The notes under the pieces were generated by a model. The model was not told where the DNA came from. It worked only from the letters and a program-made list of their open reading frames with translations, and searched no databases. From JAFMIT01 sp049421205 (lineage in GTDB: Bacteria; Actinomycetota; Actinomycetes; S36-B12; UBA5976): DNA of 38,804 nt. Every line of letters starts with the position of its first letter. Positions within the stretch are counted from its first letter, which is position 1. The stretch is taken from contig JBMSMQ010000008.1 in the NCBI GenBank assembly GCA_049421205.1, positions 1-38,804 of the forward strand, written 5' to 3'. Positions 16,247-23,430 of the stretch are shown here, piece by piece. Position numbers and translations under genes: made by a program.

Positions 16247-17132
16247 AACTCCCTGGGTAACAAAAGCAGTCATTCCAGTTGGCGGAATGGGAACACGTTT
16301 TCTTCCTGCAACAAAAGCACTGCCAAAAGAAATGCTTCCACTTGTTGATAGACCAGTGATTCAGTTTGTGGTTGAGGAAGCAGTTGATGCAGGACTCACT
16401 GATGTGCTTTTTGTTACCGGCAGAAACAAGAATGCTCTTGAAAACCATTTTGATCGTTCAACTGAAGTTGAGAATCTACTCGAATCACGTGGAGATGAAA
16501 CCAGACTCAGTGAAGTCATGAAAGCAACCTCGCTTGCGAATATTCACTATGTTCGCCAAGGTGATGCGCTTGGACTTGGTCATGCAGTTTTGAAATCTCG
16601 TCAGCACGTCAGTAATGAACCATTCGTGGTGTTACTTGGTGATGATGTGATGGATACAAAAGATGAGCTTCTGAAAAACATGCTTGATGCGTATCGTGAA
16701 TATAACGCCACCATCATTGCACTTATCGAAGTTGAACCAGATCAAATACACCTCTATGGATGTGCTGAAGTTGAAACCACAAGTGATGCCCAATTAGTGC
16801 GTATCAAGAATCTCGTAGAAAAACCAAAATCTGGTACCGCTCCTTCAAACTTAGCAATCATTGGGCGATACGTATTGAAACCAGAAATCTTTGATGTTCT
16901 TGAAAACACCAAACCAGGAGCTGGTGGTGAAATTCAACTGACAGATGCCCTCAAAGAACTATCGCAAGATGAATCAATTGCAGGACCTGTTTTTGGTTTC
17001 ATCTACAAAGGTAAGCGATATGACACAGGTGACAAGCTCGGCTACATCCAAGCAAATATCGAAATGGCATTAGAACGAAGTGACATTGGTCCTGCATTGA
17101 AGCAATGGTTGAAACAGTTTGGCGGAGGCTGA
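16239..17132 (+). CDS. galU: UTP-glucose-1-phosphate uridylyltransferase
   Basis: Makes UDP-glucose from glucose-1-phosphate and UTP (297 aa). The nucleotide-binding start AVIPVGGMGTRFLPATKALPK and later EKPKSG...GRYVL and GGEIQLTDA motifs are typical. An in-frame ATG at 16221 exists, but 16239 follows AAAGGAAG at the right distance and lines up with family starts. It overlaps ugd by 8 bp. Its last four codons and stop lie over the 3' end of a tRNA-Ser gene on the other strand, so the C-terminal FGGG is dictated by the tRNA acceptor stem. Confidence 0.95.
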   Translation: MSETPWVTKAVIPVGGMGTRFLPATKALPKEMLPLVDRPVIQFVVEEAVDAGLTDVLFVTGRNKNALENHFDRSTEVENLLESRGDETRLSEVMKATSLANIHYVRQGDALGLGHAVLKSRQHVSNEPFVVLLGDDVMDTKDELLKNMLDAYREYNATIIALIEVEPDQIHLYGCAEVETTSDAQLVRIKNLVEKPKSGTAPSNLAIIGRYVLKPEIFDVLENTKPGAGGEIQLTDALKELSQDESIAGPVFGFIYKGKRYDTGDKLGYIQANIEMALERSDIGPALKQWLKQFGGG

Positions 17133-17213
17133 GGGATTTGAACCCTCGATGGGCTTTAAGGCCCAAACCGCATTAGCAGTGCGGCGCCATAGACCGGACT
17201 AGGCGAAGCCTCC
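17120..17213 (-). tRNA. tRNA-Ser (anticodon GCT)
   Basis: Complete cloverleaf on the minus strand: acceptor GGAGGCT/AGCCTCC, anticodon stem CCGCA/TGCGG with loop CTGCTAA (anticodon at 17175-17177), long variable arm typical of serine tRNAs, T-arm GAGGG/CCCTC, discriminator G and encoded CCA (17120-17122). It reads AGC and AGT. Its 3' end overlaps the galU stop region by 13 bp in antisense. Confidence 0.95.
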
Positions 17214-17255
17214 AGACAACAATCGTGAAGACTACAAGTGATCACTGTTGTTGCT

Positions 17256-17343
17256 TGGCGGAGAGGGTGGGATTTGAACCCACGGAGGCTTTCACCTCAA
17301 CGGTTTTCAAGACCGTCCCATTCGGCCGCTCTGGCACCTCTCC
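17256..17343 (-). tRNA. tRNA-Ser (anticodon TGA)
   Basis: Minus-strand cloverleaf: acceptor GGAGAGG/CCTCTCC, anticodon loop CTTGAAA with anticodon TGA, long variable arm, T-arm GTGGG/CCCAC, discriminator G and encoded CCA (17256-17258). It reads TCA mainly. It lies 42 bp from the other tRNA-Ser and 62 bp from serS. Confidence 0.95.
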
Positions 17344-17393
17344 AACGAGGGCGAATTGTGGCACAGAGCAGAGAATGTGCCGAATTGCCTGTT

Positions 17394-17399
17394 TAGGCT
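17394..17399 (+). promoter_or_regulatory. -10 for leaderless serS
   Basis: TAGGCT followed by 6 nt and the GTG start of serS. The same bases read on the minus strand give TAGCCT (17395-17400), a possible -10 for the divergent tRNA-Ser pair. Confidence 0.65.
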
Positions 17400-17400
17400 A
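17395..17400 (-). promoter_or_regulatory. Candidate -10 for the tRNA-Ser genes
   Basis: TAGCCT on the minus strand predicts a transcript start near 17388, about 45 nt before the mature 5' end of tRNA-Ser(TGA). It overlaps the serS -10 almost completely. Confidence 0.4.
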
Positions 17401-17405
17401 GGCGA

Positions 17406-18692
17406 GTGATTGACCTCAACCTCCTTCGAAATGAGCCAGATGTTGTGCGGGCTAGCCAAACGGCTCGTGGGGAGAATCCACATCTGGTCGATGAGGTGCT
17501 TGCAGCCGATGCTGCACGAAGGCAAGCGGTCTTAGAGTTTGAACAAGTGCGGGCAGAACAAAAAAGTCTTGGAAAAGAAATTGGACCACTTCAAGGTAAA
17601 GCCAAACAGGGAGATGAAGCTGCAAGTAAAGCACTTGAATCACTGATGAAGAAAGCTACTGAGTTATCAGAACAGGTGGCAGTACTTGAAAGTGCTGTAC
17701 GCGAAGCAGACGAGAAACTAGATGCCGTCATCAAACTTCTTTCCAATGTTGTTGAGCCTGATGCACCTGTTGGTGGAGAAGCAGATTTCAAAGTCATCTC
17801 AGAACATGGAGTAAAGCCAACATTTGATTTTGAAGTGAAAGATCACGCTGAAATTGGTGAGGCACTCGGTGCTATCGACATCGAGCGTGGTGCGAAAGTC
17901 TCAGGATCACGTTTCTACTATTTGAAGAATGATGGTGCACTTCTTGAATTTGCACTTGTGAATTTTGCAATGGCACTCGCGACGAAACATGGGTTCATGC
18001 CAGTGATTCCACCAGCACTTGTGAAACCTGATGCAATGGAGGGAACTGGGTTTCTCGGTCAAGCTGCTGAAAATGTGTACCGACTCGAAGCAGATGATAT
18101 GTATTTAGTAGGAACTGCTGAAGTTCCGCTTGCTGCATTACATATGGATGAAATCCTCGATGCGAAAAACCTACCACTACGTTACGTTGGTTACTCCCCT
18201 TGTTTCAGACGTGAAGCTGGATCTCATGGAAAAGATACGAAGGGTATTTTTCGAGTGCACTGGTTTGACAAAGTGGAAATGTTTTCCTTTTGCCACCCTG
18301 ATAACGCGCTAGAAGAGCATCAGAAGTTATTGTCCTTTGAAAAAGAGTTCCTTGATGCAATGGAACTGCATTACCGAGTGATTGATGTAGCGACTGGGGA
18401 TTTAGGCTCATCAGCAAGCCGTAAGTTTGATTGTGAAGTGTGGTTCGCAAGCCAGGAGCGCTTCCGAGAACTTACAAGTACCTCAAATTGCACAACCTTC
18501 CAAAGCCGAAGGCTCAAGATACGAATGCGTAATGACAAGGGAACTGAACCTGTAGCAACACTCAATGGAACACTTGTTGCTATCACCCGAATGATTGCTG
18601 CAATCTTTGAGACCCATCAGCAAAAAGATGGATCAGTTAAAATTCCAAAAGCACTACAACCATATCTTGGTGGTAGAGAATTCCTAAAGTAA
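17406..18692 (+). CDS. serS: Seryl-tRNA synthetase
   Basis: Class II synthetase that charges tRNA-Ser (428 aa). An N-terminal antiparallel coiled-coil arm (about 30-110, rich in Glu/Lys/Ala heptads) contacts the long variable arm of tRNA-Ser. The catalytic core has motif 2 in FRREAGSHGKDTKGIFRVHWF and motif 3 near LNGTLVAITRMIAAIFE. The family's usual SCSNCTDFQARR appears here as STSNCTTFQSRR, a mild variation. The start is GTG, 6 nt after a TAGGCT hexamer with no ribosome site, so probably leaderless. The two tRNA substrates are encoded directly upstream on the other strand. Confidence 0.95.
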   Translation: MIDLNLLRNEPDVVRASQTARGENPHLVDEVLAADAARRQAVLEFEQVRAEQKSLGKEIGPLQGKAKQGDEAASKALESLMKKATELSEQVAVLESAVREADEKLDAVIKLLSNVVEPDAPVGGEADFKVISEHGVKPTFDFEVKDHAEIGEALGAIDIERGAKVSGSRFYYLKNDGALLEFALVNFAMALATKHGFMPVIPPALVKPDAMEGTGFLGQAAENVYRLEADDMYLVGTAEVPLAALHMDEILDAKNLPLRYVGYSPCFRREAGSHGKDTKGIFRVHWFDKVEMFSFCHPDNALEEHQKLLSFEKEFLDAMELHYRVIDVATGDLGSSASRKFDCEVWFASQERFRELTSTSNCTTFQSRRLKIRMRNDKGTEPVATLNGTLVAITRMIAAIFETHQQKDGSVKIPKALQPYLGGREFLK

Positions 18693-18703
18693 GTTTTACT
18701 TAC
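18689..18703. other. Small palindrome holding two convergent stop codons
   Basis: GTAAG (18689-18693) and CTTAC (18699-18703) flank a 5-nt centre; the serS stop and the parB stop both lie in it, only 3 bp apart. Too short and lacking a T-run to be a convincing terminator. Confidence 0.4.
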
Positions 18704-19583
18704 CATCAATAATGTCTACGATACGTTGAAGATCTCCAACAGTTGCAAAATCAATAGCTATGACACCTTTGCTCTTTGCCATTGTGATGCTGACTCTTGT
18801 ATCAAGCTTGTCGGATAGTCGTTCAGCGACTTCAAGTAGCCCAGGTGATGTTGGTTTCTTTTGTTTTGAAGATTTCGATTTTGTTGATGTTTTCGCATCA
18901 CCTAGTGCAACAATTTCTTCTGTCTGACGAACAGATAGTCCTTCAGCAACAATTCGTGCTGCAAGTGCTTCCATAGCTGATTCATCAGGTAGTGCTAAGA
19001 GTGCGCGAGCATGACCTGCACTTAACACTCCAGCTGCAACTCTGCGTTGCACATTCAACGGCAATCGAAGTAATCGAATGGTGTTTGAAATTTGTGGACG
19101 TGATCGTCCAATACGTTGCGACAGTTCATCTTGTGTGCAGCCAAAGTCATTCAATAGTTGTTGATATGCAGCAGCTTCTTCAAGTGCATTCAATTGCACA
19201 CGATGTAAGTTTTCAAGTAATGAATCGCGAAGTAATGTGTCATCTGAAGTTTGCCGGATGATTGCCGGAATTTCTGTAAGTCCGGCTTGTTTACTTGCAC
19301 GCCAACGCCGTTCACCTGCAACTAATTCATAAAAACCATCACCAAGTGGTCTGATAACAACAGGTTGCAATAAACCAATTTCTTTGATCGAAAATGCAAG
19401 TTCATTGAGTGCATCTTCATCAAAAACAGATCGTGGCTGTTTTGGGTTTGGTTTGATGTTGGTGATGGGAATTTCAGCATAAACAGCAGCGCCGTCGACT
19501 CCAACAATATTTGTGACCTGCGTCACATTCGGAATGAGAGAGTCGAGCCCTTTTCCTAATCCACGTGCCTTATTGGCTGACAT
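18696..19583 (-). CDS. parB: Chromosome-partitioning protein ParB
   Basis: CTP-dependent DNA clamp that loads at parS and spreads (295 aa). Typical start RGLGKGLDSLIP, the CTP-binding ParB/Srx box with GERRWRASKQAG (about 91-102), a helix-turn-helix DNA-binding region around FGCTQDELSQRIGRSRPQISNTIRLL, and a C-terminal dimerisation domain. A Ser/Lys-rich linker (TSTKSKSSKQKK) precedes the last domain. It overlaps parA by 14 bp. Its sites are two parS sequences inside parA and rsmG. Confidence 0.95.
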   Translation of the reverse strand: MSANKARGLGKGLDSLIPNVTQVTNIVGVDGAAVYAEIPITNIKPNPKQPRSVFDEDALNELAFSIKEIGLLQPVVIRPLGDGFYELVAGERRWRASKQAGLTEIPAIIRQTSDDTLLRDSLLENLHRVQLNALEEAAAYQQLLNDFGCTQDELSQRIGRSRPQISNTIRLLRLPLNVQRRVAAGVLSAGHARALLALPDESAMEALAARIVAEGLSVRQTEEIVALGDAKTSTKSKSSKQKKPTSPGLLEVAERLSDKLDTRVSITMAKSKGVIAIDFATVGDLQRIVDIIDGK

Positions 19584-20418
19584 ATGCGCCTCGATTAGCT
19601 AATTCACTCGCTGCCGCAATGTAGGCGAGAGCTCCAACTGAATCTGGATCGTAGTTGAGCACAGTTTGATCTTGGCTTGGTGCTTCTGAGAGTCTCACCG
19701 AGCGTGGAATGAGGGTTTTGAGCGTGAGGTCTGGGAATCTGCGCCTCACATCATCAACTACATCTTGAGCAAGACGAGTTCTACCGTCAAACATCGTCAT
19801 CAACATTGTGGTGATTCGAAGTTGTCCATTCACATTGAGCCTGACCATATCGACGATATTGCCTAATTGGCTCAGCCCCTCGAGTGCGTAGTACTCACAC
19901 TGAATAGGAACAAGCACCTCTTTGGCTGCCGAAAAAGCATTAATTGTGAGCAAACCGAGACTTGGTGGGCAATCAATGAACACATAATCAAGCCTTCGAC
20001 CTGTATTTTTCACGTGGTCATCGAGGTAGGTTTTGAGCGCTCGGGCAAGCACTCCCTCACGAGACATCAGTGGAACGAGCTCAGTTTCAGCACCTGCAAG
20101 ATCGATAGTTGCCGGCACACACCAGAGGTTCGGGGTGTGGGGAACTGACTGGACTACTTCTTCAATAGCCATTGCTCCAACAAGTACCGCATAGATATCG
20201 GGGACACCTTTGTGGTGAGGGATAGCTAGAGCAGTTGAGGCATTACCTTGCGGATCAAGGTCAATCACTAATACCTGAAGGCCGGATTTGGCTAAGGCAG
20301 CCGCTAGGTTTACTGTGGAAGTGGTCTTTCCCACTCCGCCTTTCTGATTGGCGACGGTAATTATTCTTGTTTCTTGGGGTGTTGGGAACTCTGTTCCACG
20401 TGAAACATCTTCAGTCAT
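19570..20418 (-). CDS. parA: Chromosome-partitioning ATPase ParA
   Basis: Deviant Walker ATPase (282 aa) that positions ParB-parS complexes. KGGVGKTTS (about residues 25-33) is the Walker A with signature Lys; DLDPQGNAS is A', and YVFIDCPPSLG is Walker B. The N-terminal codons for DVSRGT coincide with a parS sequence. AGGAG lies 8 nt before the ATG, inside a perfect CTCCTG-TT-CAGGAG palindrome, and a TAGGCT -10 lies just upstream. Confidence 0.95.
   Translation of the reverse strand: MTEDVSRGTEFPTPQETRIITVANQKGGVGKTTSTVNLAAALAKSGLQVLVIDLDPQGNASTALAIPHHKGVPDIYAVLVGAMAIEEVVQSVPHTPNLWCVPATIDLAGAETELVPLMSREGVLARALKTYLDDHVKNTGRRLDYVFIDCPPSLGLLTINAFSAAKEVLVPIQCEYYALEGLSQLGNIVDMVRLNVNGQLRITTMLMTMFDGRTRLAQDVVDDVRRRFPDLTLKTLIPRSVRLSEAPSQDQTVLNYDPDSVGALAYIAAASELANRGAYVSQ
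20392..20407. promoter_or_regulatory. parS site 1 (inside parA)
   Basis: TGTTCCACGTGAAACA, one mismatch to the 16-bp consensus TGTTTCACGTGAAACA bound by ParB. It encodes part of the ParA N-terminus. Confidence 0.9.
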
Positions 20419-20422
20419 TGGA

Positions 20423-20436
20423 CTCCTGTTCAGGAG
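20423..20436 (-). promoter_or_regulatory. Palindrome containing the parA ribosome site
   Basis: CTCCTG-TT-CAGGAG, a perfect 6-bp palindrome whose left arm on the message carries the AGGAG before the parA ATG. Folding could hide the ribosome site; with the predicted transcript start near 20428 only part of it would be transcribed from the local promoter, but read-through from rsmG would carry all of it. Confidence 0.45.
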
Positions 20437-20440
20437 CCTA
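20435..20440 (-). promoter_or_regulatory. Candidate -10 for parA
   Basis: TAGGCT on the minus strand in the 30-bp gap between rsmG and parA, predicting a transcript start near 20428 and a 10-nt leader holding AGGAG. Confidence 0.5.
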
Positions 20441-20448
20441 GTCTGCCA

Positions 20449-21072
20449 CTAACCTTTTGAAATTTGAATAACGGTGGTAGGTGGATCTATCAATTCTTGA
20501 CCCACTGAGAGGACTTCTCCTTTGAAACCCTTCTTTGTGAGGAAACCTTGAGCCTCATCAAGTTCTACTTGGGCTTGCTCACCCTTAAGTGGGAGAAATT
20601 GACCATTTGGAGTGGCTAATTTCCAGGTGAGTTTGAGGAATTTCGTGAGATTTGCAACTGCTCGCCCAGTCACTACATCCCACTGCCTATCTTTTACGTC
20701 TTCAGCCCTAGCCCGAAGCACCTCAACTCGATTCCCAATTCCAAGCTCAGTTACGGCCTCTTCCAAGAATGAAACCCGGCGAGCAAGTGGTTCAAGTAAG
20801 GTGACTCTGAGGTCAGGTCGCACAATTGCAAGGGGAATTCCTGGGAGTCCAGCACCTGATCCAACATCAATCACACTGGCACCTTGGGGGATCAATTCTT
20901 CAATAACGACTGAGTTGGCTATGTGCCGCGCCCACATTCGAGGAATTTCACGCGGGCCGAGGAGCCCTCTTTCTACCCCAGCGGTGCAGAGAAACGTGTG
21001 AAATGATCGTAGATTGTCGGCAGCGTTAGGCCATCGCTCAATCAACAGTGTTTCATGTGAAACATCAGACAT
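20449..21072 (-). CDS. rsmG: 16S rRNA (guanine527-N7)-methyltransferase RsmG
   Basis: SAM-dependent enzyme (207 aa) that methylates the 530 loop of 16S rRNA. The SAM site is VIDVGSGAGLPGIPLAIV (about 65-82) and the family signature with GRAVANLTKFL is present. Loss of this enzyme gives low-level streptomycin resistance in other bacteria (family knowledge). Its N-terminal DVSHET is encoded by a second parS sequence. It lies between jag (3-bp gap) and parA in the conserved origin-proximal order. Confidence 0.94.
   Translation of the reverse strand: MSDVSHETLLIERWPNAADNLRSFHTFLCTAGVERGLLGPREIPRMWARHIANSVVIEELIPQGASVIDVGSGAGLPGIPLAIVRPDLRVTLLEPLARRVSFLEEAVTELGIGNRVEVLRARAEDVKDRQWDVVTGRAVANLTKFLKLTWKLATPNGQFLPLKGEQAQVELDEAQGFLTKKGFKGEVLSVGQELIDPPTTVIQISKG
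21049..21064. promoter_or_regulatory. parS site 2 (inside rsmG)
   Basis: TGTTTCATGTGAAACA, one mismatch to the ParB consensus, at the centre. It is 657 bp from parS site 1. Confidence 0.88.
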
Positions 21073-21075
21073 TGG

Positions 21076-21546
21076 TTATTCAGCAGACACAACAATGAAT
21101 CGCTTAGGTTCTTCACCTTGTGATTCAGATTTTCCACCAGCGAGAGCAATTGAATCGTGGACGATCTTGCGCTCATACGCATTCATAGGACGAAGTGATA
21201 CAGGCTCGCCAGTTGATTTTGCCTTCTCGACAGCCTTTTGACCCATATCGTGAAGCTGTTGCCGGCGCTTATCTCGATGTCCATCGACATCTAACGTTAA
21301 GCGGCTTCGATTTCCTGTGACCTGGGTCACAGCAAGTCGTGATAAATCTTGAAGTGCAGCAATTACTTCGCCGCGTTTACCGACGAGTTGTTCAAGTTCA
21401 CCGTCAACGATTGCAACAATTGCACGATCTCCTTCAACATCCATAACGATGTCGCCACTGATACCGGTGATATTCAAAAACTCTTCAAGGTAATCAGCAG
21501 CAATATCACCTTCGCGAACTAATTCATCTTGTGATGGGTTTTCCAT
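21076..21546 (-). CDS. jag: Jag/KhpB family RNA-binding protein (KH-R3H)
   Basis: Single-stranded nucleic acid-binding protein (156 aa) with a KH domain (GKRGEVIAALQDL near 59-71) and a C-terminal R3H motif (RPMNAYERKIVHD near 119-131). The N-terminal Jag domain seen in Firmicutes is absent, as usual in actinobacteria. Family members bind RNA and affect cell division and envelope growth. Encoded 3 bp after yidC, in the rnpA-yidD-yidC operon. Confidence 0.92.
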   Translation of the reverse strand: MENPSQDELVREGDIAADYLEEFLNITGISGDIVMDVEGDRAIVAIVDGELEQLVGKRGEVIAALQDLSRLAVTQVTGNRSRLTLDVDGHRDKRRQQLHDMGQKAVEKAKSTGEPVSLRPMNAYERKIVHDSIALAGGKSESQGEEPKRFIVVSAE

Positions 21547-21549
21547 TAC

Positions 21550-22476
21550 TTACTTCTTTCGTTTTGAACGTGGCTTTCGTTTTGGTTGCACACGTTGTGT
21601 TGTGTCAGATTCATTTTGTATTTCGGTTTCACTCTCCGGTGAAATCAAACCTTTTTTCATTTGCTTTTTGCGTTTACGTTCTTCCCACGCGGCATATGCT
21701 GGAGATCCAGGTGATGGATTATTTCGAATCACATAAAACTGTTGACCCATTGACCAAATATTTGTTGTTAACCAATAGACAAGCACACCGATTGGGAAAC
21801 CAACACCACCGACTGCAAAAAGTAGAGGGAATACATAGAGTAAAACTTTTTGTTGTTGAACAATTGGATTATCAGCAGCAATATTTTTCACGATCAATTG
21901 TCGTTGTGTAATAAACATAGTGACAGTCATCAAAATCACCATAATAACTGCAAAAACCCTTGTAGAATCAGGGTTTGGAGTTTCATCTGCATTCAAAAAT
22001 GTTGCATAGAGTGGAACATCAAATACGCGAGCTTCATGTGCTACGAGTAATAAACCTTTGTATTGATCCCACGTAAAAACACCTTCTGCAAATGGTTTCG
22101 CAATACCTTGAAGTACTGTGTAGAGAGCAAAAAAGATTGGAGCTTGTGCCAGAATTGGTAGACATGATGAAAATGGATTTGTTCCAGTTTCACTATAGAG
22201 TTTCATTAACTCTTGACTCTGTTTTTCTCTATCTCCCGCATACTTCACTTGAATTTCTTTTAATTGCGGTTGAATGAGTTGAAGATTTCGTTGAGCCTTA
22301 ATTTGCTTCACAAACAATGGAATCAACAAAATACGCATTACAATCACAAGTGCGACAATTGAAAGTGCCCAAGTGTTTCCAGCACCAGGCTTCATAATGA
22401 GCGATAGCAATGTATGTGCTTGAACAAGAATCCAAGAAACAGCCACTTCAAGTGGGTTCAAAATAAAATCAAGCAC
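21550..22476 (-). CDS. yidC: Membrane protein insertase YidC
   Basis: Inserts and folds membrane proteins with or without SecYEG (308 aa). The conserved Arg of the hydrophilic groove is in IVMRILLIPLF near residue 49, followed by the cytoplasmic hairpin KQIKAQRNLQLIQPQLKEIQ. About five hydrophobic segments are visible. The C-terminal tail (last 45 residues) is strongly basic and ends in KPRSKRKK, a ribosome-binding type tail. 12 bp after yidD. Confidence 0.94.
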   Translation of the reverse strand: MLDFILNPLEVAVSWILVQAHTLLSLIMKPGAGNTWALSIVALVIVMRILLIPLFVKQIKAQRNLQLIQPQLKEIQVKYAGDREKQSQELMKLYSETGTNPFSSCLPILAQAPIFFALYTVLQGIAKPFAEGVFTWDQYKGLLLVAHEARVFDVPLYATFLNADETPNPDSTRVFAVIMVILMTVTMFITQRQLIVKNIAADNPIVQQQKVLLYVFPLLFAVGGVGFPIGVLVYWLTTNIWSMGQQFYVIRNNPSPGSPAYAAWEERKRKKQMKKGLISPESETEIQNESDTTQRVQPKRKPRSKRKK

Positions 22477-22488
22477 ATTCTCTCCGAA

Positions 22489-22797
22489 TCATGTTTGCTC
22501 CCGACCATCAGGATATAGTGCAGGTTTCCAGTGGCCTCTTTCTGGTACTGGGTCGAGCCCACCTTTGGTAAAAGGTGTGCAGCGACCTAGCCGATACACA
22601 GTCAAGACTAGACCTTTGAAGGGTCCATGTGTTTGCAGTGAACCAACGGCATATTTTGAACAACTTGGGTGGTATCGGCAAACGTCCCCTAGAAGGGGGG
22701 AAAGCGTCTTTTGATAAATCCTGATCGGGAATATTAAAAGCAGTGCTGAAAGTTTCCCAATGCCGTTCACCCAGATCACTTCGTAAAGCCGTTTCAT
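22489..22797 (-). CDS. yidD: Membrane protein insertion efficiency factor YidD
   Basis: Small membrane-associated factor (102 aa) of the YidD family that assists YidC. The hallmark CRYHPSCSKYAV near residues 38-49 is present, after an amphipathic N-terminal helix. The frame is open further upstream, but the ATG at 22797 overlaps the rnpA stop as ATGA and fits the family start (MKRL...), so it is preferred. The C-terminus lacks the usual further basic tail and ends in YPDGREQT. Confidence 0.92.
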   Translation of the reverse strand: MKRLYEVIWVNGIGKLSALLLIFPIRIYQKTLSPLLGDVCRYHPSCSKYAVGSLQTHGPFKGLVLTVYRLGRCTPFTKGGLDPVPERGHWKPALYPDGREQT

Positions 22798-23105
22798 ATC
22801 GAAGCCTTTCGAAGTGCTTCTTCCCATTCGCTCACACTTAAATCTTTTGAGTGAGTCAACACCACAATATCAAATGATGTTGGATGGGTGACAAAGAAAT
22901 TCCGAAGTGCTTCGCGAACTCTTCTTGCAGTTCTATGTCGAATCACTGAATTCCCTATTTTTTTAGGGGTTATTGCACACCCACGACTTTGTGATTGGCT
23001 TGGTAGAAAGAAAAATACACCAGCTTTTGTTGGCACACGTTTACCTTTGCGCATAGCAAATTGAATGTCTTTAGAACGATGAAGTCGCTGCGATCTGGGC
23101 AGCAT
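22794..23105 (-). CDS. rnpA: Ribonuclease P protein component RnpA
   Basis: Protein subunit of RNase P (103 aa), which with the RNA subunit trims the 5' ends of tRNAs. The N-terminal LPRSQRLHRSKDIQ and the RNR-like signature around KKIGNSVIRHRTARRVREALR (about 48-68) are present. Lies 3 bp after the rpmH stop and overlaps yidD by 4 bp. Confidence 0.94.
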   Translation of the reverse strand: MLPRSQRLHRSKDIQFAMRKGKRVPTKAGVFFFLPSQSQSRGCAITPKKIGNSVIRHRTARRVREALRNFFVTHPTSFDIVVLTHSKDLSVSEWEEALRKASI

Positions 23106-23108
23106 AAC

Positions 23109-23246
23109 TTAGACAGCTAAACGAGCGCGACCCTTGCGGCGACGTGCTGAAAGTACTGCACGACCGGCGCGGGTGCGCATACGAAGGCGAAATCCATGAG
23201 TCTTAGCTCGGCGCCGATTGTTTGGCTGATAGGTGCGCTTGGACAC
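23109..23246 (-). CDS. rpmH: 50S ribosomal protein L34
   Basis: 45-residue, Arg/Lys-rich ribosomal protein: SKRTYQPNNRRRAKTHGFR is the L34 signature and the C-terminus ARRRKGRARLAV is typical. Start is GTG at 23246, preceded by GAGGAGG at a good distance. First gene of rpmH-rnpA-yidD-yidC-jag-rsmG-parA-parB. Confidence 0.97.
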   Translation of the reverse strand: MSKRTYQPNNRRRAKTHGFRLRMRTRAGRAVLSARRRKGRARLAV

Positions 23247-23288
23247 GTAATTCCTCCTCGTTGAGCGGGCGAAAGGTACGCCATTTCT

Positions 23289-23294
23289 AGGGTA
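23289..23294 (-). promoter_or_regulatory. Candidate -10 for rpmH
   Basis: TACCCT on the minus strand, predicting a start near 23282 and a 36-nt leader. A perfect DnaA box (23312-23320) lies about 18 bp upstream, in the -35 area. Confidence 0.45.
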
Positions 23295-23311
23295 TTGGTC
23301 AAACCGAACCC

Positions 23312-23396
23312 TGTGGACAACTCTTGCATTTCAGGTCAAGAGGGTCTAGATTGCGCCACCCTGCCGTCCACAGCCTGTGGAAACTATTGTGGATGG
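23312..23396. promoter_or_regulatory. DnaA-box cluster upstream of dnaA
   Basis: Boxes seen: 23312-23320 (TTGTCCACA on the minus strand, full match to TTNTCCACA), 23364-23372 (CCGTCCACA), 23376-23384 (GTTTCCACA on minus) and 23388-23396 (CCATCCACA on minus). The cluster covers the divergent rpmH and dnaA promoters, so DnaA could autoregulate both and help the origin nearby. Confidence 0.75.
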
Positions 23397-23402
23397 TGTG
23401 AC

Positions 23403-23408
23403 TAAAGT
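23403..23408 (+). promoter_or_regulatory. Candidate -10 for dnaA
   Basis: TAAAGT, predicting a start near 23415 and a 16-nt leader with AGGAGG before the GTG of dnaA. Confidence 0.45.
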
Positions 23409-23430
23409 GAACTGTGCGCTAGGAGGATAG

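Noticed and set aside
17214..17255. Functional element between the two tRNA-Ser genes
   Set aside because: A 6-bp ACAACA/TGTTGT pairing with a long loop is the only structure; probably just tRNA spacer.
20612..21001. 129-residue plus-strand ORF
   Set aside because: Antisense to rsmG, whose motifs are clear; low-quality Ser/Thr/Arg composition.
23247..23430. rpmH-dnaA gap as the sole origin
   Set aside because: It has DnaA boxes but no trio element or AT-rich tract; the dnaA-dnaN gap is the stronger candidate.
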